Source of the DNA: JBBRGG01 sp038240875
GTDB taxonomy: Bacteria > Planctomycetota > Phycisphaerae > Phycisphaerales > UBA1924
Direction: 5' to 3'
DNA: 20,400 nucleotides
Assembly: GCA_038240875.1 (NCBI GenBank)
Contig: JBBRGG010000025.1
Span: 1-20,400, forward strand
Part shown: positions 1 through 6,892 of the stretch, in pieces
How positions within the stretch are numbered: the stretch's first letter is position 1
Layout: every line of letters begins with the position of its first letter
Made by a program: the position numbers and the translations under genes
The notes under the pieces: model-generated
Seen by the model: only the letters and a program-made list of their open reading frames with translations
Database searches by the model: none
What the model was told of the DNA's origin: nothing

Positions 1-79
1 TGAGCACGTGATTCAGGCATGATTTAAATTCTAGCACGCCACCGCGATTCGCATGGTTTAACCAAACTTGCCGGACAGC

Positions 80-108
80 TTGACAAGAACCTATTAGTTG
101 TATATGCT
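80..108 (+). promoter_or_regulatory. marR promoter (-35 and -10)
   Basis: A perfect -35 hexamer TTGACA lies at 80-85 and a -10 hexamer TATGCT at 103-108, separated by exactly 17 nt. The predicted transcription start is about 115-116, which is the A of the ATG at 116. The message is therefore probably leaderless. This is the best sigma-70-type promoter in the window. Confidence 0.75.
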
Positions 109-112
109 ACTA
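95..112. promoter_or_regulatory. Putative MarR operator, site 1
   Basis: The 18-bp imperfect palindrome TAGTTGTATATGCTACTA (14 of 18 positions symmetric) covers the -10 box of the marR promoter. Its reverse complement matches the second site at 621-638 in 15 of 18 positions, including the 12-mer AGTTGTATATGC. Position over the -10 suggests autorepression. Binding by the adjacent MarR protein is inferred. Confidence 0.6.
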
Positions 113-115
113 TCA

Positions 116-571
116 ATGTCCTCGAATCTCCCAAACCCCGAGGAAGTATTCCGGCAAATGCCGTGCTTCTGTGGCGTGCTATTCATCGCTGCGCGGTCTG
201 TGTCGCGACTTTACAACGAAGAGCTTCGTTCCGCCGGGCTTGAAGCCACCCAGCACGCAATGCTCATGGTGCTCATGCATCTTGGCTCGATGGCTGTGGG
301 CCACCTAGGCGAGAGGTTGGCGGTTGATAAGACAACGATCAGCAGAAATATTAAAATCCTTGAACGCAACGGATGGGTGGATCTAGAACGAGGTAGAGAC
401 GGGCGTGAGCGCATCGCGACAATTACTCGCGCTGGAACAAATAAGCTGGCGTCGGCCCGGCCTTATTGGGATCGCGCCCAGCAACGGATGCGAGCCGCTC
501 TGCCTTCTGGGAGCTTCGAGGTGATTCGCCGTGAACTTCCCAATGTGGCTTTGGCAGCTCTGACAGCATGA
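116..571 (+). CDS. MarR-family transcriptional regulator
   Basis: A 151-aa MarR-type winged-helix repressor. The N-terminal helix runs about residues 9-40 and has a Cys-Phe-Cys pair at 17-19, typical of the 'CxC...RaaRavtrlY' MarR subgroup and a possible redox or metal sensor. The recognition helix is around residues 70-85 (VDKTTISRNIKILERNGW) and the wing around 88-103 (ERGRDGRERIATIT). The start was set at ATG 116, not the upstream TTG 98 or ATG 104, because those lie inside the promoter and the predicted transcription start coincides with 116. The gene precedes an ABC efflux module with 79 nt between them, and a matching operator lies in that gap. It therefore probably represses both itself and the pump. 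The ligand cannot be told from sequence. Confidence 0.9.
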   Translation: MSSNLPNPEEVFRQMPCFCGVLFIAARSVSRLYNEELRSAGLEATQHAMLMVLMHLGSMAVGHLGERLAVDKTTISRNIKILERNGWVDLERGRDGRERIATITRAGTNKLASARPYWDRAQQRMRAALPSGSFEVIRRELPNVALAALTA

Positions 572-620
572 CACTTAGTTTCGCGATGTGGTCTTTCATC
601 TATGTAGTCTTTAATCTGTA

Positions 621-638
621 TGGTTGCATATACAACTT
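621..638. promoter_or_regulatory. Putative MarR operator, site 2
   Basis: TGGTTGCATATACAACTT contains the perfect inverted repeat GTTG-N6-CAAC. In reverse complement it shares the 12-mer AGTTGTATATGC with the site over the marR promoter. It ends 12 nt before the permease ATG and just ahead of its Shine-Dalgarno (GGAG, 641-644), so a bound repressor would block transcription of the efflux genes. I could not place a convincing -35/-10 pair here. Confidence 0.6.
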
Positions 639-650
639 GTGGAGCTGCAC

Positions 651-1787
651 ATGTTCTTTATCGCGCTTCGAATGCTCACTTTCGACACCGCAAAGTACCT
701 CGGGCTCATCTTTACCGTGGCGTTCTCCACCTTTCTTATCTCTCAGCAGGCCTCGGTCTTTGCGAGCCTCATGACCCGCACAACAAGCCAGGTCCGCGAT
801 GTCTCGGACGCATCAGTTTGGGTCGCTCACCCCGAGCATCGGTACATCGACGAGATCAAACCACTCTCCGAAAGTGCGTTGTCTGCGGTACGCGGGGTCG
901 AGGGTGTCAGATGGGCCGTGCGGCTGTACCGTGGGCTTTCGCGGGCAAAGTCAGCCGACGGCACGTTTCGTACGTGCATCACCATGGGCGTCGACGATGC
1001 GACGCTCATTGGGCTTCCTCGCAGGATGGTAATCGGAGAACCCGAATCACTGCGAGACGCCGACGCTATCTTTCTTGATCGATTTGGGTATTCGTATTTC
1101 TTCCCGGGACAGGACTTCAAGCTCGGAGCCGTGCTCGAACTGAATGATCGAGGTGCGGTGGTTGTGGGCGTTATCGACTCATCCGCTCCGTTCGTCACTT
1201 TCCCAGTGATTTATACCCGGTATTCACTCGCGCTCACATATGCAGGCCAGGAACGCAACACGCTTAGTCTCATCCTTGCCCAACCAGAGCCTGGCGTCAG
1301 CCCGACAGAGCTTGCCTCGCGCATTCGTGAACGCACCGGCCTTACCGCGATGGACGCGAATGCATTTGGCTGGCAAACCATCTGGTTCTACATCAAAAAT
1401 ACTGGCATCCCCGTGAACTTCGGAGTCATCATCGCCGTGGGAATCCTTGTCGGTACCGTCGTCGCCGCCCAGACGCTCTATCTATTCACGCTCGACAACC
1501 TCAAGCAGTACGCCGCCTTGAAAGCCATCGGCGTAAAGAACCTGAAGCTCGCCGCGATGGTGCTGTTGCAGTCGTCGGTTGTCGGCGCGATCGGATACGG
1601 GTTCGGCGCGGCGATGTGCGTCTCGTTCTTCTTCTTCACCAAGGATATGACTCACCTGCGCGGGTTCATCACCCACTACGAGATTCTTGGCGGAACCGCC
1701 GCACTGATGACCTTGATCGTCATCGGCGCCAGCATGCTCAGCGTGCTCCGCGTCGTGCGGCTGCAGCCTGCCACCGTGTTTCGTTGA
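651..1787 (+). CDS. ABC transporter permease, FtsX/DevC (MacB) type
   Basis: A 378-aa inner-membrane permease. Topology fits the FtsX/MacB fold: one TM near residues 16-36, a large periplasmic domain of about 200 residues, then three TMs near 254-276, 300-325 and 343-365, ending in the usual basic tail (RVVRLQPATVFR). The stretch YAALKAIGVKNLKLAAMVLLQS after TM2 is the typical coupling segment. The start at ATG 651 has GGAG at 641-644 with a 6-nt spacer; an in-frame TTG at 624 would sit inside the operator. It is 27 nt upstream of its ATPase and followed by a HlyD-type adaptor, matching DevBCA-like tripartite exporters that move lipids or hydrophobic compounds. The substrate is unknown. Confidence 0.88.
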   Translation: MFFIALRMLTFDTAKYLGLIFTVAFSTFLISQQASVFASLMTRTTSQVRDVSDASVWVAHPEHRYIDEIKPLSESALSAVRGVEGVRWAVRLYRGLSRAKSADGTFRTCITMGVDDATLIGLPRRMVIGEPESLRDADAIFLDRFGYSYFFPGQDFKLGAVLELNDRGAVVVGVIDSSAPFVTFPVIYTRYSLALTYAGQERNTLSLILAQPEPGVSPTELASRIRERTGLTAMDANAFGWQTIWFYIKNTGIPVNFGVIIAVGILVGTVVAAQTLYLFTLDNLKQYAALKAIGVKNLKLAAMVLLQSSVVGAIGYGFGAAMCVSFFFFTKDMTHLRGFITHYEILGGTAALMTLIVIGASMLSVLRVVRLQPATVFR

Positions 1788-1814
1788 GCAGGTACAACAA
1801 GAAAGAAAATCCGC

Positions 1815-2528
1815 ATGTCAACCAACGCAGCAATCACCGTCACCGACATCGAAAAAGAATTCGGCACTGGACCAAACGCCGCCCGCGTACTTCGTGGTAC
1901 CAGCCTGACAATCCCCTTGGGCAGCATCACAATGCTCGTCGGGCCAAGCGGTTGCGGCAAGACCACATTGCTGTCCATCATCGCTGGTCTATTTCGCCCA
2001 ACCAGCGGCAAAGTAACTGTTCTGGACCAGAACATGTTCACGATGTCCGACTCGCAGCAAGTCAACTTTCGCCGCAAGAACATGGGCTTAATCTTCCAGC
2101 AGTACAACCTACTTGCGTCGCTGTCAGCAGCCGAAAACGCAGCCGTCGGCCTCTTGGCTGCAGGGCTTAATCGCAAAGCTGCGGTCAAACAGGCCTCTCA
2201 GACACTCACCGCCCTTGGTCTTCAAAGCAAGCTCGATAGCCTGCCTCGCACGCTCTCAGGCGGGCAGCAACAACGCGTCGCCGTTGCTCGCGCGTTGGTT
2301 CACGAGCCGCGAATCGTGCTGTGCGATGAGCCCACTGCAGCCCTCGACAGCAAGAGCGGTCGAGCCGTCATGGAAATGATGGCCGCGATTGCGGTCCGCG
2401 ATGACCGGGCCGTACTCATCGTTACTCACGATAGCCGAATCTTTGATTTCGCGCAGCAGATCGTGCACATGGAGGACGGCCAGATCAAAGAGACCCAAGA
2501 CCGCCGCTCGTTCGCACGCGTTGTCTAA
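1815..2528 (+). CDS. ABC transporter ATP-binding protein (DevA/LolD-like)
   Basis: A 237-aa ATPase with all canonical motifs: Walker A GPSGCGKTT at 43-51, Q-loop Gln about 95, signature LSGGQ at 147-151, Walker B IVLCDEP at 167-173, D-loop around 174-178 (TAALD) and the switch His about 205 (VTHD). Length and sequence fit the LolD/MacB/DevA subfamily, which pairs with FtsX-type permeases. The ATG at 1815 has only a weak purine run (AAGAAAG, 1799-1805), so it may rely on coupling to the permease 27 nt upstream. It would power the DevC-like permease. Nothing looks damaged, so the ATPase-permease pair could work even if the adaptor gene is broken. Confidence 0.93.
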   Translation: MSTNAAITVTDIEKEFGTGPNAARVLRGTSLTIPLGSITMLVGPSGCGKTTLLSIIAGLFRPTSGKVTVLDQNMFTMSDSQQVNFRRKNMGLIFQQYNLLASLSAAENAAVGLLAAGLNRKAAVKQASQTLTALGLQSKLDSLPRTLSGGQQQRVAVARALVHEPRIVLCDEPTAALDSKSGRAVMEMMAAIAVRDDRAVLIVTHDSRIFDFAQQIVHMEDGQIKETQDRRSFARVV

Positions 2529-2568
2529 CTCAACAACTCCGCCCTCACCATTCCTTAAGGAGCACACC

Positions 2569-3663
2569 ATGTACCGCTCTCCATTATTAAATAAGGCCAT
2601 CATCCCCGTTCTCGCGCTGGGCTCACTTGCATATGCCGTCTACGCCACAGGCGTCATGCGTCCGCAGCATATCTCTGTACCGCCGCTTGCTGAGCCACCA
2701 TCGCGCCCATTCCTGCACACGGTTTCTGCAGTAGGCCTTATTGAGCCAGCGAGCGAACTGATCGCTGTCGCCCCGCGCGTTCCAGGCTGGATCGTGAAGG
2801 TGCATGTGTAAGCAGGCAACCGTGTACACGCCGGAGACCCGCTCTTCTCGCTCGACGACACAGACCTTCGCGCCGAGCTCCTGCTGCGGCATGAGGCCGA
2901 GCGCGTTGCAATGAGTAAACTAGAACGCCTTCGCTCATTGCCACGCCCAGAAGATGTTCCTATCGCAAAGGCTTTGGTTGACGAGTCTCGCGCTCGCTTT
3001 GAAGACGCACGCTTTAAGCACACCATCGTTGAGTCGATGGCCGATCGCAAAGCAGTGAGCGCGGAAGAACGCCATCAGCGGCTTCAAGCCGTTGCGCAAG
3101 CCAGTGCCGACCTCGCAGCGCGACAAGGCGATCTTGATAAGCTTGTAGCAGGAGCCTGGAAGCAAGACATCATCGTGGCCGAGAGCGAACTAGCCTTGGC
3201 CCGGGCTTCAATAGCCAGGACTCAGGCAGATATCGAGCGGCTCACCACATTCGCGCCGATCAACGCGTTGGTCCTTCGTCTGACCGCGCGTGCAGGGCAA
3301 TACGCGCCCGTCGGCACGCTCGATGAGCCGCTTGCAAGCCTTGGCAGCTCCGGGCCGCTCCACGTGCGTGCGAACATCAATGAGCACGACATGCCGCGCG
3401 TCCATGCGGGCGCTGCCGCCTTGGCCATGGTTCGTGGCAACGCGGGCAAGAAGCTCGAGCTTGAGTTCGTACGCGTCGAACCACTCGTGATCCCCAAGAA
3501 GGCACTCTCGGGATTTGCACAAGAACGCGTGGACACGCGCGTGATGCATGTCATCTTCAAAATCAGTACGTCATTGCCAAACGTTCTCGTAGGCCAGCAA
3601 GTTGACGTTTTCATTGATGCGGGAATGCAAGGGTCAGTCTCCCTGCCCAGCGCCGTTCAATAA
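2569..3663 (+). pseudogene. HlyD/DevB-type membrane-fusion protein, interrupted by an in-frame TAA
   Basis: One reading frame of 365 codons with a TAA at 2809-2811 (codon 81) and its natural stop at 3661. The start ATG 2569 has a strong AAGGAG at 2557-2562. Before the stop there is an N-terminal membrane anchor (about residues 9-28) and the first half of a biotinyl-lipoyl domain (VPGWIVKVHV). Directly after it the same domain continues (AGNRVHAGDPLFSLDD), followed by a coiled-coil hairpin (about residues 110-225), the second lipoyl half and a beta-barrel ending in VGQQVDVFIDAG. The frame is identical on both sides, so a single substitution in an AAA, GAA or CAA codon explains it. The family often has Lys or Glu at this position. 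It is either a recent nonsense mutation or a base-call error. Re-initiation at ATG 2911 would give a 250-aa fragment without anchor. Confidence 0.85.
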
Positions 3664-3708
3664 GCGAGCGGCTTGAACGCGTACAGGATTCTGAACGTTC
3701 AAACTCTC

Positions 3709-3747
3709 AAAAAGAACAGCCCCGAGAGTCTTTGACCCACAGGGGCT
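3709..3747 (-). terminator. Rho-independent terminator of tRNA-Pro
   Basis: On the minus strand AGCCCC (3742-3747) pairs with GGGGCT (3718-3723), with an inner GTC/GAC helix in the loop, followed by a U-rich tract (GTTCTTTTT, down to about 3709). It lies 10 nt past the 3' end of the tRNA. It also sits after the adaptor gene on the plus strand, but there is no T-run in that direction. Confidence 0.7.
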
Positions 3748-3757
3748 TATCATTCAA

Positions 3758-4161
<404 letters not shown>

Positions 4162-5469
4162 ATGCCATCGACACTTATCCGCGGCGGACGTGTTATCGAC
4201 CCGGCTTCCGGCACGGACGCTATCCTCGACGTCGCCATCGCGCGAGGCCGAATTGCCGCCATCGGCAAGGACCTCTCGCGCGACGCCGACCACGTCATCG
4301 ACGCGGGGGGCCGCCTCGTCGTTCCGGGCCTCATCGATCCACACGTCCACCTCCGCGAGCCGGGCCATGAGCACAAAGAAACCATCGCCACCGGAACGCG
4401 CGCCGCAGTCGCAGGCGGCTTCACCACCGTCTGCTGCATGCCAAACACGCTCCCCGCGATCGACTCTCCCGAACTCGTCCGCTTCGTGCACGATCGCGCG
4501 AATTCACAAGGCAAATGCCGCGTCTTTCCCGTTGCCGCCGCCACCAAATTACGTCACGGCGTAGAACTCGCCGAACTCGCGCTCATGGCTCGTGAAGGCG
4601 TCGCCGGCTTCAGCGACGATGGCGAATGCATCGCCAGCGCCTCGATAATGGCGAGAGTCCTCGCCGCTGTTGCGCCCACCGAATTACCCTTCATGCAGCA
4701 CTGCCAAGAGCCAACGCTCACGCGCGGCGCGAGCATGCACTCGGGCGAAGTTTCCACACGTCTTGGCCTTACTGGTTGGCCCCGCGATGCCGAAGAACTC
4801 ATCGTCGAGCGCGATATTCGTCTTCTCCGCCGATCCGACGCACGCTATCACGTCCAGCACATTTCCAGTGGTGACACGGTCGAGCTCATCCGCCGTGCCC
4901 GCGCTCGAGGCCAGCGCGTCACCGGCGAAGCCTCCCCCCACCACCTCCACCTCACCCACGATGCCTGCGAAAACTACAACACCGCCGCCAAAGTCAACCC
5001 GCCACTTCGCGAATGGCGCGATGTCAAAGCTCTCCGCGAAGGCGTCGCCGACGGCACTATCACCATCCTCGGCACAGACCACGCCCCACATAGCAAAGAC
5101 GAAAAAGATCTCCCCTTCGAAGACGCCCCCTTCGGACTCATAGGCCTCGAATCCGCCTGGCCTCTTTACGCCGAAGCACTCGTCGGCACTGGCCTCATCG
5201 ATTGGCCTCGCCTAGTCGCGCTTCTCACTATCGAGCCCGCCAAGCTGTGCAATCTCGACCCTTCACGTCGCGGCAAAGACGGGCTCGGCGTTCTGCAAGA
5301 AGGTGGCGTCGCCGACCTCACTCTCATCGACCCAGACCTCACTTGGACCCTTTCGCGCGAAACACTCGCAGGGTCCTCTTGGAACACGCCCTTCCTAGGC
5401 AGAGAACTCAAAGGCCGAGCCGTGATGACCATGTGCGACGGGCTCGTCCGGTTCCGCCTCGAAGGTTGA
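4162..5469 (+). CDS. pyrC: Dihydroorotase (class I)
   Basis: A 435-aa metal-dependent amidohydrolase that cyclises N-carbamoyl-aspartate to dihydroorotate in de novo pyrimidine synthesis, in the cytoplasm. Visible motifs are DPHVHLREPG at 59-68 (metal His61 and His63, substrate Arg65), CCMPNT at 91-96, SDDG at 151-154 (Asp152, which replaces the carboxylated lysine in class I enzymes), His180, QHIS with His233, EASPHHL, KVNPPLR near 277, and GTDHAPH at 304-310 with catalytic Asp306. Length and motifs fit class I stand-alone PyrC. ATG 4162 was chosen because the homologous N-terminus begins there; there is no Shine-Dalgarno, and TACCCT lies 6 nt upstream. No other pyr gene is adjacent. serC follows after 61 nt, so the two may be cotranscribed. 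Confidence 0.95.
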   Translation: MPSTLIRGGRVIDPASGTDAILDVAIARGRIAAIGKDLSRDADHVIDAGGRLVVPGLIDPHVHLREPGHEHKETIATGTRAAVAGGFTTVCCMPNTLPAIDSPELVRFVHDRANSQGKCRVFPVAAATKLRHGVELAELALMAREGVAGFSDDGECIASASIMARVLAAVAPTELPFMQHCQEPTLTRGASMHSGEVSTRLGLTGWPRDAEELIVERDIRLLRRSDARYHVQHISSGDTVELIRRARARGQRVTGEASPHHLHLTHDACENYNTAAKVNPPLREWRDVKALREGVADGTITILGTDHAPHSKDEKDLPFEDAPFGLIGLESAWPLYAEALVGTGLIDWPRLVALLTIEPAKLCNLDPSRRGKDGLGVLQEGGVADLTLIDPDLTWTLSRETLAGSSWNTPFLGRELKGRAVMTMCDGLVRFRLEG

Positions 5470-5530
5470 TCCTCGACAACCGTATTGATTACCCCGATTC
5501 AACGCCACCCCGCCGACGGCGGTACACTTC

Positions 5531-6682
5531 ATGCATATGACAACCCTGCACGCGAGCGTGGCGTCCAGCGCCATCTCCTCATCCCGTATCTACAACTTCT
5601 CCGCAGGACCAGGCGTCCTGCCCGAAGAAGTCATTCGTCAGGCTCAGGCTGACATGTGGGACGCAGGCGGTACCGGCATCGGTATCGCCGAACATAGCCA
5701 CCGTGGCAAGCTTTTCGACAAGGTCCTCGGCGAAACCGAGGAAGCCTGCCGAAAGGTCGCCAATATCCCCGCCAATTACAAGGTCCTCTTCTTAACCGGC
5801 GGCGCGACCTCGCAGAACTTCATGGTTCCCGCCAACCTCTTGCCCGACGACGGCGTCGCCGCGTTCCTCACCACCGGCTACTGGACCGAAAAGTCCTGGG
5901 ACGAAGTCAAGTTCTACTCCAAGAACTGCTACGAAGCCTGGGATGGCCGCGCAACCAAGCACTCATACTGCCCCACCGACGCCGAGCTTTCATACAAAGA
6001 TAAGCCCGCATATGTTCACTTCTGCTCTAACAACACCATCTATGGCACGCAGTTCCGCAACGCCGATGGCTCAATGCGCTACCCAAAAGTGCCCGATGGC
6101 TCGCCACTAGTTTGCGACATGTCCAGCGACATCTACTCGCGCCCACTCGACATCAGCAAATTCGGCATGATCTACGCTGGTGCACAAAAAAACGTCGGCA
6201 TCGCTGGCACCACGCTCGTCATCATCCGCGATGACCTTCTCGAAGCTAAGCGACCACTGCCCACCATGCTCAAATACTCAGTCCACGCCAAGGACCAGAG
6301 CCGTCACAACACCCCGCCCGCGTTCGCGATCTACATGAGCGGGCTCGTCTTCAAGTGGATTCTCGCCCAAGGCGGCCTCGAAAAGATGCACGCCAAGAAC
6401 GTGGCCAAGGCCAAGATGATCTACGACGTGCTCGACTCGTCCAAGTTCTTCAAGGGCCACGCGCGCCTCGATAGCCGCAGTCTCATGAACATCACCTTCA
6501 AAACCCCAACCGAAGCACTCGACGAACAGTTCGTCAAAGAAGCCTTCAAGGCTGGTATGGACCAACTCAAAGGCCACCGCGCAACCGGTGGCGTACGCGC
6601 CAGCATCTACAACGCCATGCCCGTCGAAGGGTGCAAAACCCTCGTTGACTTCATGCGTGAATTCGAGAAGAAAAACGCCTGA
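5531..6682 (+). CDS. serC: Phosphoserine aminotransferase
   Basis: A 383-aa PLP enzyme of serine biosynthesis that converts 3-phosphohydroxypyruvate plus glutamate to phosphoserine. It begins the conserved region with YNFSAGPGVLP at 21-31. AEHSHRGK at 53-60, the phosphate/PLP-binding GGAT at 90-93, CDMSSD at 195-200 and the Schiff-base lysine Lys220 in GAQKNVG follow. HNTPP and GGVRASIYNAMP near the C-terminus are also diagnostic. Family length is about 360; the extra N-terminal 20 residues are Ser/Ala-rich and unconserved. Two starts are possible, ATG 5531 and ATG 5537; a TACACT box lies at 5523-5528 and no Shine-Dalgarno is present, so the second is plausible. A small GC hairpin (CCGCC-GAC-GGCGG) sits just upstream at 5509-5521. 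Confidence 0.95.
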   Translation: MHMTTLHASVASSAISSSRIYNFSAGPGVLPEEVIRQAQADMWDAGGTGIGIAEHSHRGKLFDKVLGETEEACRKVANIPANYKVLFLTGGATSQNFMVPANLLPDDGVAAFLTTGYWTEKSWDEVKFYSKNCYEAWDGRATKHSYCPTDAELSYKDKPAYVHFCSNNTIYGTQFRNADGSMRYPKVPDGSPLVCDMSSDIYSRPLDISKFGMIYAGAQKNVGIAGTTLVIIRDDLLEAKRPLPTMLKYSVHAKDQSRHNTPPAFAIYMSGLVFKWILAQGGLEKMHAKNVAKAKMIYDVLDSSKFFKGHARLDSRSLMNITFKTPTEALDEQFVKEAFKAGMDQLKGHRATGGVRASIYNAMPVEGCKTLVDFMREFEKKNA

Positions 6683-6721
6683 TTTGCACTCATTTCTCGC
6701 TGCTCCGCTATGTTAGTAACG

Positions 6722-6739
6722 TGTGTCAAATTGAACACA
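6722..6739. repeat. Imperfect inverted repeat in the serC downstream region
   Basis: TGTGTCAAATTGAACACA is symmetric in 16 of 18 positions. It sits in an AT-rich stretch (6683-6877) that has no gene and separates convergent genes. A 9-nt direct repeat TAGTAACGT occurs on both sides of this stretch (about 6714 and 6892). Function unknown. Confidence 0.35.
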
Positions 6740-6769
6740 TTATCATGTTAAATAATTTATTGTGCGACC

Positions 6770-6795
6770 ACAACAGCACCCTAGGGTGCTGTTGT
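6770..6795. terminator. 26-bp perfect palindrome, likely bidirectional terminator
   Basis: A perfect 26-bp palindrome with centre CCCTAGGG (6779-6786). In RNA it forms an 11-bp stem with a CUAG loop. It lies 88 nt past serC and 83 nt past the end of the convergent minus-strand gene. U-tracts are weak on both sides (GTTGTTCT on plus), so it is either a poor intrinsic terminator or a 3'-end stabilising hairpin shared by both transcripts. Confidence 0.55.
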
Positions 6796-6853
6796 TCTAT
6801 AACATCAAATTGTTCGTGCGCACGTCATCACATCGATTAAACACATTGAATGC

Positions 6854-6892
6854 AACGGCTCAAATCAACGGCTCAAATCAACGGCTCAAACT
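6854..6892. repeat. Three tandem 13-bp repeats spanning a stop codon
   Basis: Unit AACGGCTCAAATC at 6854-6866 and 6867-6879 (identical), and 6880-6892 (11 of 13). On the minus strand the last codons and the TGA of the LptC/OstA-like gene lie across the 6880 boundary, so the duplication copies the gene's end, including the stop region, into the 3' UTR. Confidence 0.8.

Noticed and set aside
3692..3701. Palindrome TGAACGTTCA after the adaptor gene
   Set aside because: Too short and without a T-run; no evidence for a terminator or operator.
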